Made by a program: the position numbers and the translations under genes. A stretch of 15,792 nt of DNA from Gp1-AA122 sp035631655 (GTDB lineage Bacteria > Acidobacteriota > Terriglobia > Terriglobales > Acidobacteriaceae): assembly GCA_035631655.1 (NCBI GenBank), contig DASQIH010000075.1, forward strand, positions 1-15,792. The letters are read 5' to 3'. The notes below the pieces were generated by a model. The model had not been told where the DNA came from, did not search any database, and worked only from the letters and a program-made list of their open reading frames with translations. Shown here piece after piece: positions 1-6,370 of this stretch. The stretch's first letter is position 1. Each line of letters begins with the position of its first letter.

Positions 1-1
1 C

Positions 2-1435
2 TGCCACCTGAAAGATTTCCAGGGCACGACCAATCCCAATCACGTGAGCGGAAACTTCTCGCAGACCTGCCAGCAGTGCCACAACACGGTCTCCTGGGCG
101 GGAGCAACCTTTGATCACTCCACGACTGGATTCCCGCTGACTGGCGCCCACGCCACGGTGCAGTGCAGCCAGTGCCACATCAACGGGAACTACAATTTGA
201 CGAACACGGCGTGCGTATCGTGCCACCTGAAAGATTTCCAGGGCTCGACCAATCCCAACCACGTGCAGCAGGGCTTTGCGCAAACTTGCCAGACCTGCCA
301 CACCACGAGTGCCTGGCAGCCGGCGACATTTGATCACTCGCAGTCGGGATTCCCCTTGACTGGCGCGCACGCCACTACGCAGTGCAGCCAGTGCCACATC
401 AACAACAACTACAACATCACCAGCACGACCTGCGTCTCCTGCCACCTGAACGACTACAACACGGCCACCACTCCCATTAACCATATCCAGTCGGGCTTCC
501 CAACTACCTGCCAGAACTGTCATGACACGGTGCTGTGGACCGACGGCAAGTTCGATCACTCCACCACCGGCTGGCCGCTGACCGGGTTCCACCTGACGAG
601 CACCCAGTGCGCGCAATGCCACGTCAACAACAACTACAACCTGACCAGCGCGAACACGGTTTGCTCCTCGTGTCACATGAACGATTACACCACCGCGACG
701 AGTCCAGTGAACCATGTGGCAGCCGGTTTCCCAACCTCTTGCGACCTATGCCACGACACCGCGCTGTGGACTGACGGCAAGTTCGATCATTCCACCACCG
801 GCTGGCCCCTGACTGGATTCCACCTGACCAGCACGCAGTGCAGTCAGTGCCACGTCAACAATAACTACAAACTGACCAGCACGGCCTGCAGTACCTGCCA
901 CCTTAATGACTACAACGGAACCAATAATCCAAACCACGCGTCGGCAGGGTTTCCCCAGACGTGCGACTTATGCCATGACACGACGGTTTGGACCGACGCC
1001 ACCTTCAACCACAACAACACCCCATTCCCGCTGACCGGCTATCACGCAACTTCGGCCGTGACCTGCGCCATGTGCCACGTCAACAACAACTACACGACGC
1101 TACCGACCATTTGTTCCGGGTGCCACATGACCGATTACAACGGCACCAACAACCCGAACCACACCGCGGCGGGATGGCCGACGACCTGTAACACGTGTCA
1201 TACGACGACCGCGTGGATACCGGCTACCTTGCCGACTCAGTACCACACTTTCTTTCCGGTGACCCACGGCAACGCTAATGGTGTGTGCACTACCTGCCAT
1301 CAGAATGCGAATGACTTCTCGGTGTTTCAGTGTACGAATTGCCACGCGAAGACGCAGACCGATTCGAATCACCAAGGCGTGACTGGCTACGTGTACAACA
1401 GCACCAACTGCTATCAGTGCCACAAGAGTGGTTGA
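2..1435 (+). CDS. repeat-built multihaem cytochrome c (5' end outside window)
   Basis: The reading frame is open to the left edge and starts inside a haem site (Cys-His at bases 2-7), so the true start and signal peptide lie upstream. The GTG at 44 is internal. The visible part has 19 complete CXXCH haem c sites. It is built of five tandem units starting at bases 68, 287, 509, 740 and 962 (219-231 bases, 73-77 residues each), then a degenerate end with four haems. Each unit has three CXXCH sites plus three extra histidines in FDHS, TGxH and PxNH contexts, which suits one distal ligand per haem (bis-His, as in cytochrome c3/c7-like folds). The protein is very rich in Asn, Thr and Cys with almost no hydrophobic stretch, so it should be periplasmic or extracellular. 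It probably stores or conducts electrons. No partner is visible on this side, and the next gene converges on it. Confidence 0.9.
   Translation, partial: CHLKDFQGTTNPNHVSGNFSQTCQQCHNTVSWAGATFDHSTTGFPLTGAHATVQCSQCHINGNYNLTNTACVSCHLKDFQGSTNPNHVQQGFAQTCQTCHTTSAWQPATFDHSQSGFPLTGAHATTQCSQCHINNNYNITSTTCVSCHLNDYNTATTPINHIQSGFPTTCQNCHDTVLWTDGKFDHSTTGWPLTGFHLTSTQCAQCHVNNNYNLTSANTVCSSCHMNDYTTATSPVNHVAAGFPTSCDLCHDTALWTDGKFDHSTTGWPLTGFHLTSTQCSQCHVNNNYKLTSTACSTCHLNDYNGTNNPNHASAGFPQTCDLCHDTTVWTDATFNHNNTPFPLTGYHATSAVTCAMCHVNNNYTTLPTICSGCHMTDYNGTNNPNHTAAGWPTTCNTCHTTTAWIPATLPTQYHTFFPVTHGNANGVCTTCHQNANDFSVFQCTNCHAKTQTDSNHQGVTGYVYNSTNCYQCHKSG
68..1186 (+). repeat. five tandem tri-haem coding repeats (219-231 bp units)
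   Basis: Units run 68-286, 287-508, 509-739, 740-961 and 962-1186, each beginning at a CxxCH site of the CQxCH/CDLCH type. The left edge repeats bases 220-244 almost exactly at bases 1-25, so at least one more unit lies upstream. Neighbouring units are close in DNA as well as protein: 539-610 and 770-841 differ at only seven of 72 bases. Confidence 0.9.
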
Positions 1436-1475
1436 GGCGGCTAGAAGATAGAGAATGGGACTCGGCTATGGATGC

Positions 1476-1514
1476 CGCCCTGCTGAGTTCCGAAGGAAGG
1501 CCGAGCGCAGGGCG
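1476..1514. terminator. possible terminator hairpin between convergent genes
   Basis: CGCCCTGC at 1476-1483 pairs perfectly with GCAGGGCG at 1507-1514. Inside the loop, TTCC and GGAA can form a small second stem. It lies in the 115-base gap between two convergent genes, where a bidirectional terminator is expected. There is no U-run on either side, so it could equally be a non-terminating stem-loop. Confidence 0.35.
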
Positions 1515-1550
1515 CAGATCGGCGGGCACAATCCCGCGAGGTGACCGAGT

Positions 1551-2681
1551 CTAGCCCGACTGCGGCAGGCCGACAGCATCAAAGTCCTCTTGGCTGTGGA
1601 TCCAGCCCTCCAGGCCATCGATACGGACCTTTATCCACACGTCTCCGTTTATGCTGAAAGAGATCGCTTTGGCATCCTCATTCCAGGTGACTGGTGTCCG
1701 GGCTTCGAGGTACTCGATCTTGCTCTGCGGCTGCACGATTACGTGTTTAGGCGTGAAACCATCATCGGCTTCGGGAAAAAGACGCACAAACGTGAGTTGA
1801 TTATCGCGGTGTGCTTCAACTGTGATCGGATACGAGCAGCGTTCGACCTGTCCCCTCGAGGTCGTCTCAATGCAGCGCCAGGCCGGTTGCAGCTTGCCGG
1901 TAATCCAATTGATCAGTACCGGATAAACAATGTTGAAGTTTCCCGTCCACACTCGGAACTTCAGGACATCATTCATCACGGTAGTCGTTGTTCCCCCAAG
2001 AGAAGTTGGAGTAGGTCGAAACAAATCCGTGCCGATATCGAGAAACTCCCCATCAATCAATATGGGCGGGCCAAAAGGGCCGAAGAGGCTTTCATCCGTG
2101 GCATATTTGTCGCGACCGTACTTGAACCCGAATACCTGCACCCAGCCTCCGCTGTCCGGAGCCGAGGGCAATTCCATTCCGTGAACCAATATGCCGCTGC
2201 CCTGCTTGGTGGTGAACGAGCTGGCGCTGATTCCAACGGTGCTTTGAAACATGCCATTCTCAAAAGCCACCGGGTATGACTCGCGATAAACTACATGCTG
2301 TTTCGGATTGCGCAACTCCCACCATTCCACCGTCTCCTCGGTTGTCCCTTCAATGCTTTGCACGTGAGTCAGCAAGCGGAACGTTTGCTGCGCGACTATA
2401 AGACTCTGGTTACGGTCGGAAACTACCACCTTCGGAGGAGGCGAGTCGGACTTCGGCGCGGCAACTGGCAGGGGAGGCGAAGCAGATAATGCCCGGGGAG
2501 AACTCGGTATCGCCGGCGCCGCTTGGGCGGCTGGGGATGGTTGCGACTTCTGCGGTGCGGGTTGCGTTGCAGCACCGGTCGCCACTTGGGCAGACGTTCC
2601 CCGGATACGATTGCACGCGGTGAAAGACACTGCGACTACCACCAGAATGACTACAGCCACACCTCTGCCTTGCTCTTTCAT
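1551..2681 (-). CDS. probable lipoprotein with SH3-like C-terminal segment, function unknown
   Basis: The 376-residue product starts with a short charged region, a Val-rich hydrophobic stretch (residues 8-20) and F-T-A-C at 20-23. That is an acceptable, not ideal, lipobox with Cys23 as the lipidated residue. Residues about 30-85 are a Pro/Ala/Ser/Gln-rich linker, as in envelope proteins that span from a membrane. The middle is a beta-rich domain I do not recognise. The last 45 residues, with D-V-W-I-K-V-R-I-D-G-L-E-G-W-I-H, look like a bacterial SH3-type fold; this is judged by eye. No strong Shine-Dalgarno lies before the ATG. A second exported-protein gene lies 91 bases upstream on the same strand, so the two may be co-transcribed. 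Confidence 0.75.
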   Translation of the reverse strand: MKEQGRGVAVVILVVVAVSFTACNRIRGTSAQVATGAATQPAPQKSQPSPAAQAAPAIPSSPRALSASPPLPVAAPKSDSPPPKVVVSDRNQSLIVAQQTFRLLTHVQSIEGTTEETVEWWELRNPKQHVVYRESYPVAFENGMFQSTVGISASSFTTKQGSGILVHGMELPSAPDSGGWVQVFGFKYGRDKYATDESLFGPFGPPILIDGEFLDIGTDLFRPTPTSLGGTTTTVMNDVLKFRVWTGNFNIVYPVLINWITGKLQPAWRCIETTSRGQVERCSYPITVEAHRDNQLTFVRLFPEADDGFTPKHVIVQPQSKIEYLEARTPVTWNEDAKAISFSINGDVWIKVRIDGLEGWIHSQEDFDAVGLPQSG

Positions 2682-2772
2682 GGCTAACGTATACCGCGTT
2701 TATGTGCGCAGGTTAAGGAACGAAAGGATGCGGACTTCCGGCCGATTTGCCAGGCTAAGACGCTAGGCTGTA

Positions 2773-3387
2773 TCAGTTCTTGCTAGGTTTTTTCGGGGTC
2801 AGATCGCAAGCCTGCTTCACCCGCGCGAGATCCAGGCCCGCGGGGGAGAATTCCGCGATTTCGGGGCCGTTTCGGCCGTGGATTTCCACCTTGAAGATGT
2901 GAGCGCCGATCAGTCCGCGAATGGTGCCTTTGTCCATCGAGAGAAACTGGCCGTGAATCCAGTTCCACCCGTGGTAGCTATGCGTATCGTCGACACGTAC
3001 CATGACCTCCATCTGCGGCTGTCCCCAAAAGCCGGGACGATTGGGCGGGCCCAGACGCATACCAGGATCGAACTCGGCGTTGGTGTACTTGCGATCCGTG
3101 CAGATGAGTTCGATTCGTGGCTTGTAATCCCGATCCTCGCTCAGGTAGTTGTCCGACCGAAGCTCAAAGCGAACTTTCTTGGCACCGGTCATCTTTTCTT
3201 CGGAGTGAAACTCCACCCACTTTCCGCCTGCACTGATGCCGTCACTCTCATCCGGATAGGGACTCATGATCCTGCTCTGGGCGCCAGCCAACAGGCCTGT
3301 GCCGCCACCCAGCAGCAAGATCAAAAACCAGCCTAGCAACGCGGCGTCCAAACGGCTTGGTCTATGAACGAACTGTGACGCTTTCAA
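2773..3387 (-). CDS. exported protein, TagO/VasI-like features, function unknown
   Basis: The 204-residue product starts at TTG (3385-3387), chosen because GGAGG lies 4 bases upstream (complement of 3392-3396) and no in-frame ATG precedes the signal segment. Residues about 14-36 form a hydrophobic export signal or anchor. The mature part has a pattern seen in the type VI secretion accessory protein TagO/VasI: a beta strand ending in a lone Cys (I-E-L-I-C-T), a V-R-V-D-D strand, a Trp-rich turn and a late F-S-P-A-G-L-x-x-A-x-x-x-x-x-A-C motif. The two cysteines could form the disulfide expected in that family. No type VI secretion genes are visible nearby, so I do not name it TagO. It may be a stand-alone relative of the fold. 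Confidence 0.7.
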   Translation of the reverse strand: MKASQFVHRPSRLDAALLGWFLILLLGGGTGLLAGAQSRIMSPYPDESDGISAGGKWVEFHSEEKMTGAKKVRFELRSDNYLSEDRDYKPRIELICTDRKYTNAEFDPGMRLGPPNRPGFWGQPQMEVMVRVDDTHSYHGWNWIHGQFLSMDKGTIRGLIGAHIFKVEIHGRNGPEIAEFSPAGLDLARVKQACDLTPKKPSKN

Positions 3388-3390
3388 TCT

Positions 3391-3396
3391 TCCTCC
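3391..3396 (-). promoter_or_regulatory. Shine-Dalgarno supporting a TTG start
   Basis: The complement reads GGAGG four bases before the TTG at 3387. It is the only start candidate in this frame that keeps the whole signal segment, so it decides the start of the 204-residue exported protein. Confidence 0.6.
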
Positions 3397-3697
3397 AATC
3401 AGGCATCACTATACATATTGAACCGCGCACGCGAATAGGAGTTGCACGACGTGTTCCATTCATGGCTCTAATGCGCGACGCGAGGTGAGCCGGTCTAATG
3501 CGGAGAATGCAAGAGTCTAGGCGAGGTTGATTCGACGGAAGCCTGGTTGCAAAACCCCGCTCACTGGCCGAAAAGCACCACTCTGGTGGAACTGGGCCAC
3601 CGGATGCTTTTGAGCCGAGGCTCATCCGAGACGTTGCTGTGCAGTCGGACATATTAGGAACATTGCAGTTAGCAGATAAGTGATGACGCTCCAACGG

Positions 3698-3714
3698 TTG
3701 GCATTCGGCTTGCA
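3698..3714 (+). promoter_or_regulatory. sigma-54 (RpoN) type promoter
   Basis: TTGGCA at 3698-3703 and TTGCA at 3710-3714 match the -24 and -12 elements. The invariant GG (3700-3701) and GC (3712-3713) are separated by exactly ten bases, the required phase. Transcription would start near 3725 and give a leader of about 250 bases before the Gly/Trp-rich secreted protein at 3974. The CG after TGGCA in the consensus is not conserved, so this is good but not perfect. Confidence 0.6.
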
Positions 3715-3973
3715 TATTTCTATTGGGGTTCTGTCGGAACCGAGGCAGGGCGCAGACAGGACGTAGCACCTCAAATCGAGGCCCGTGGTGAGGGCCCGAC
3801 GTGAAAACGCTGGTGGAAGACGTTCCTGGGAAATGCCAAAACGCAGCGTGATGCGACCTATATGCGCGCAACCCCCTGCATAGAGCGGGAATCTGACGAG
3901 AAAGGTGCTTGGGCCCGGCGCAATTCTTCCTCGATCAAGAGTGCACTGCCACGCGGGAAGGGGGGTACAGATT

Positions 3974-5152
3974 ATGAGGAGATTCGGTGCTCTTATTAAA
4001 ACCCTCATCGCAATCGCTGCTTTCACGAGTTTTGCTCTCGCGCCAGATCCGGCCTTCGCTCAGCGCGGCGGGGGTCATGGCGGTGGCGGTTTTCATGGCG
4101 GAGGTGGAGGATTCCGTGGTAGTGGCGGCTTCCATAGCGGGGGTTTTCGCGGTGGGCCAGGTGCGGGCTCTTACGGAATGGGAGGTCGCTCCTACGGCGG
4201 GTTTGGTGCGTCGCGGAGCATGACCGGGCGCAACAGCGGATTTGGAGGCAACCGAAACTTCGGCGCGTTCGGAAATCGTTCGTCGTTCGGGAACCATTCG
4301 GCGAATTTTCATTCCGCGATGAGAGATGGCCAGTGGCATTCGTTCGGCAACTCCGTTACCTCCGCGCGTTTCGGCGGAGGACGCAATTCGGGCGGCTGGG
4401 CGAGTTCGAGCTTCGCTGGCCGTAACTCAGGAAGACCCGACGGAGCGTGGCACTCTTTTGGCCCGTCAAGAAACGCTTCGCCAGGGAGCACATCGCGTTT
4501 CGCAGGTGCGGCCGGGACAGGTCGAACTGCACGATCGGAGCCAATGCGGGCAGGGACTGGCTTTGTCGGCGCGCGCTCCGGCCGTTCCTTTTTCGGCAAT
4601 TCGCTTTTCGCTGGATCGCGTTTCAGCCGCTCCCCGTCTGGATCTTTCTTCGGGAACCGGCGATTCGGATCGACGACATCCTTATTAGGTAGCTCGCGCT
4701 TCGGTTTCCTTGGCGGCTCGAGTTCAAGATTTTTTGGCGGTTGGGGGTGGCACGGGAACGCCTTTGGGCCCTTCCGTACAGGCTACCGCTGGGGTGGTTG
4801 GAGAGGCTTTGGGCCAGGCTTTGGCTGGGGTTCTGGTTTCGGCTGGGGTTGGGGCCTAGGATGGTACTCGAACTGGGGCTGGGGTTGGGGAGGCTGGGGT
4901 TGGGGATGGCCATTCTGGGGCGCGTACTGGGCGCCAGGCTGGACATTCGGTTGGAACCCTTGGTGGTACGACCCTTATTGGTATTCCCCGTGGCCGACGT
5001 ACAGCTACTATCCGCGTTATTACCTGTACGATGATTACGATCCGGATCGCTCAAGCTACCTGACTACGCCGGTCTCGAACTATGATGATTTGCATTTCGA
5101 TTTCAAAGCAGCCGGGAGCGCGGAGAATAGTGGCTCTGATCAGAATCAGTAG
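3974..5152 (+). CDS. secreted Gly/Phe/Trp-rich low-complexity protein, function unknown
   Basis: The 392-residue product starts at the ATG at 3974, preceded by a purine-rich G-run (about 3957-3965). A longer GTG start at 3905 would put 23 unrelated residues before the signal peptide and is less likely. A signal peptide spans residues 1-29 with A-F-A/Q cleavage. The mature chain has three zones. The first is Gly/Phe/Ser/Arg-rich with GGGFHGGGGGF-like runs. The second, from about residue 255, is a Gly-Trp zone of alternating GWGWGW. The last is a Tyr/Trp/Pro zone followed by a mildly acidic tail. There is no catalytic motif and no cysteine. Such composition suggests a surface, matrix or adhesive protein, but this is inference. 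A sigma-54 promoter lies about 250 bases upstream. Confidence 0.8.
   Translation: MRRFGALIKTLIAIAAFTSFALAPDPAFAQRGGGHGGGGFHGGGGGFRGSGGFHSGGFRGGPGAGSYGMGGRSYGGFGASRSMTGRNSGFGGNRNFGAFGNRSSFGNHSANFHSAMRDGQWHSFGNSVTSARFGGGRNSGGWASSSFAGRNSGRPDGAWHSFGPSRNASPGSTSRFAGAAGTGRTARSEPMRAGTGFVGARSGRSFFGNSLFAGSRFSRSPSGSFFGNRRFGSTTSLLGSSRFGFLGGSSSRFFGGWGWHGNAFGPFRTGYRWGGWRGFGPGFGWGSGFGWGWGLGWYSNWGWGWGGWGWGWPFWGAYWAPGWTFGWNPWWYDPYWYSPWPTYSYYPRYYLYDDYDPDRSSYLTTPVSNYDDLHFDFKAAGSAENSGSDQNQ
4875..4905 (+). other. G-quadruplex-capable run inside the Gly-Trp coding zone
   Basis: Five GGGG runs (4875-4878, 4881-4884, 4887-4890, 4896-4899, 4902-4905) are separated by loops of 2, 2, 5 and 2 bases, on the coding strand. 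They arise from repeated Trp-Gly codons (TGG GGN). The motif satisfies the usual intramolecular quadruplex rule in both DNA and mRNA. Confidence 0.75.
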
Positions 5153-5565
5153 GTTGACGCCCAGCATGATCCGCCCTTCGATGAGGAATCAGGGAGACAG
5201 GGAACTGGCTGGGTGGCCGAAACAGAAGTAACCCTGGCGCGTGTACCGGATTGTGAAACCGGCGGGCACCAATTTCATCATTTCGCCGCCCGCAAGATCC
5301 ACACGGACGGCTAGTGATCCAATGCTCCTGCTCGACTCGGTTTCCAAACTAGCTGCCGAAACAGCGAAAGTGTCGAGTGTGGAGATTGGGACTCAGCCCG
5401 CCCCAAAGCTGCCTGCGGGTTTCTCTGGGCCAGGAACAGATCAAGCAGGTTCTGCTCCACCTCAGCTCGCTGGTATTTCTTGAGAAACTTGCCCGCTTGC
5501 GCCGGTTCATCCTTGAGCCTGCGGTTCGAGGAAAAGGGCTCGCGACCGGAGGAGAGCCGAATCGC
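5153..5565. other. gene-poor stretch, possible decayed coding remnant
   Basis: No open frame here has a plausible start plus protein-like composition. On the minus strand one frame is open from about 5600 down to a stop at 5311-5313. Around 5400-5520 it reads like real protein, with charged helical text such as KFLKKYQRAEVEQNLLDLFL, but it has no usable start codon or Shine-Dalgarno. It may be the tail of a decayed gene. I cannot assign a family. Confidence 0.4.
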
Positions 5566-5602
5566 TATATGGCAATTACATATATAGCAAAATTGGCATA
5601 TA
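5566..5602. promoter_or_regulatory. inverted-repeat operator at the padR promoter
   Basis: TATATGGCAATT at 5566-5577 and AATTGGCATATA at 5591-5602 are inverted copies with one mismatch, spaced by 13 bases. The repeat straddles the -35 to -10 region of the promoter for the PadR gene. That is the expected place for an autoregulatory operator. Confidence 0.6.
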
Positions 5603-5604
5603 CT
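5576..5604 (+). promoter_or_regulatory. sigma-70 promoter of the PadR gene
   Basis: TTACAT (5576-5581), a 17-base spacer and TATACT (5599-5604) resemble the sigma-70 consensus. The start point would be near 5611, about 40 bases before the ATG at 5652. Both boxes are covered by the inverted repeat 5566-5602. Confidence 0.6.
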
Positions 5605-5651
5605 AGTAGTCTGGAAAGCGTTTGTAGTGCGTCAGGACAGAACCAGAAAAC

Positions 5652-6080
5652 ATGCGTCGCCAACCGTGTCCCCGGCATCAAGGCAAATTCGCCTGCACAT
5701 GCGGCATGGGACATCTGTATCGATTTGTAGAGCCTGCAATCCTCCTCTTGTTGAGTCGGAAGGGCGAAGCACATGGCTACGAGTTGGCCAACGCACTCCC
5801 TCAATACGCTTTGACCGATGCACAGGTTGAGGCAGCCGCTCTCTATCGCACCCTGCGGACGCTCGAGCAGAATGGCAATGTAACTTCGCGCTGGGACACG
5901 GGCAACACCGGTCCGGCTAGGCGAGTTTACAAATTGACGGCCGAAGGTGAAGAACACCTGCGCGAATGGGTGGCTGTGCTATCTCATATGTCGAATTCCA
6001 TGAACCATTTCTTGAGAGCAGCCCGGACCCAGAAGTCAGGTGTTCGTAGCCGAAGTAAACGAGAGCCGCGGGTTCGGTAA
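5652..6080 (+). CDS. PadR-family transcriptional regulator with N-terminal Cys cluster
   Basis: The 142-residue product carries a PadR winged helix: V-E-P-A-I-L-L-L-L then G-E-A-H-G-Y-E-L, the recognition region L-Y-R-T-L-R-T-L-E-Q-N-G, and the wing G-P-A-R-R-V-Y-K-L-T. PadR proteins usually repress a nearby operon and release DNA on ligand binding. Before the winged helix is an extension with Cys6, Cys15, Cys17 and His21 (C-P-R-H-Q...C-T-C-G-M-G-H). It could bind a metal or sense redox; this is inferred from the residues only. The C-terminal dimerisation helix is short and ends in a basic tail. The Shine-Dalgarno is weak (AGGA about 14 bases upstream). The inverted repeat over its own promoter and the octahaem operon downstream suggest it controls both. 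Confidence 0.88.
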   Translation: MRRQPCPRHQGKFACTCGMGHLYRFVEPAILLLLSRKGEAHGYELANALPQYALTDAQVEAAALYRTLRTLEQNGNVTSRWDTGNTGPARRVYKLTAEGEEHLREWVAVLSHMSNSMNHFLRAARTQKSGVRSRSKREPRVR

Positions 6081-6207
6081 GCCCGAACCGATCCGGCCAG
6101 CGGAGCACTCCGGATCGTCCACCTAACTGCCATCACAATATCCACCACAGACACCCCCGGGTGCAGGATTCCGAGGGGCGAGCGTGGACTCATGGATCAC
6201 CCCCCGT

Positions 6208-6223
6208 TGTGATCTCAGTCACA
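6208..6223. promoter_or_regulatory. CRP/FNR-family binding site
   Basis: TGTGATCTCAGTCACA is a perfect TGTGA-N6-TCACA palindrome, the CRP-type consensus shared by several CRP/FNR-family proteins. It is centred about 85 bases upstream of the start point predicted for the octahaem operon promoter, a position compatible with activation. Which family member binds cannot be told from the site. Confidence 0.65.
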
Positions 6224-6259
6224 GCTTTCCAATTTTCGAAAGATTGAAAATACCTCTAG

Positions 6260-6272
6260 ATGTAATTAACAT
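6260..6272. promoter_or_regulatory. possible PadR operator half-sites (ATGT-N5-ACAT)
   Basis: ATGT at 6260-6263 and ACAT at 6269-6272 form a near-palindrome over the -35 box of the octahaem operon promoter. Known PadR operators have ATGT/ACAT half-sites at a wider spacing, so this is suggestive only. Confidence 0.35.
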
Positions 6273-6294
6273 ATAGAATGAGATAGCATACAAT
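6266..6294 (+). promoter_or_regulatory. sigma-70 promoter of the octahaem cytochrome operon
   Basis: TTAACA (6266-6271), a 17-base spacer and TACAAT (6289-6294) form a good sigma-70 promoter. The start point would be near 6301, giving a leader of about 70 bases. It resembles the padR promoter in sequence (AATTA, CATATA, GCATA in the same order). Confidence 0.65.
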
Positions 6295-6370
6295 ATCGTG
6301 TTCTGCGATCGGGGAGCAGGCATCGGCGAATGCCTTCGGCAAGCCCAACACGGGCATCAGGAGATGGACT

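Larger units (their letters stand above)
3388..3973. other. 586-base non-coding stretch with promoter and structured leader
   Basis: Open frames exist here on the minus strand, but their products are rich in Arg, Ser, Pro and Cys, resemble no protein and overlap each other, so I treat the stretch as non-coding. It holds the Shine-Dalgarno of the minus-strand gene at the left and a sigma-54-type promoter at 3698-3714. About 250 bases of leader follow before the ATG at 3974. The leader contains short inverted repeats: GGTTC 3727-3731 with GAACC 3737-3741, and GGCCC 3780-3784 with GGGCC 3792-3796. I do not recognise a known riboswitch. Confidence 0.6.

Noticed and set aside
1..1186. Regular repeats that could be mistaken for a CRISPR array.
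   Set aside because: The period is over 200 bases, similarity follows codons and an open reading frame, and the units encode haem-binding motifs.
44..1435. Taking GTG 44 as the start of the multihaem gene.
   Set aside because: The frame stays open to base 2 and encodes an in-register repeat unit there, so the gene begins upstream of the window.
1590..2279. Plus-strand 229-residue frame opposite the lipoprotein gene.
   Set aside because: Shadow of the minus-strand gene, which has a signal peptide and an SH3-like end; the plus frame has neither ribosome site nor family features.
3362..4026. Two overlapping minus-strand open frames (3362-3871 and 3622-4026).
   Set aside because: Both lack a Shine-Dalgarno, their composition is Arg/Ser/Pro/Cys-rich and unlike any family, they overlap each other and neighbouring real genes, and they cross the sigma-54 promoter.
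5241..5730. Two plus-strand frames (5241-5483, 5377-5730) before the PadR gene.
   Set aside because: No ribosome site, low-information composition, and one crosses the PadR promoter and start in another frame.
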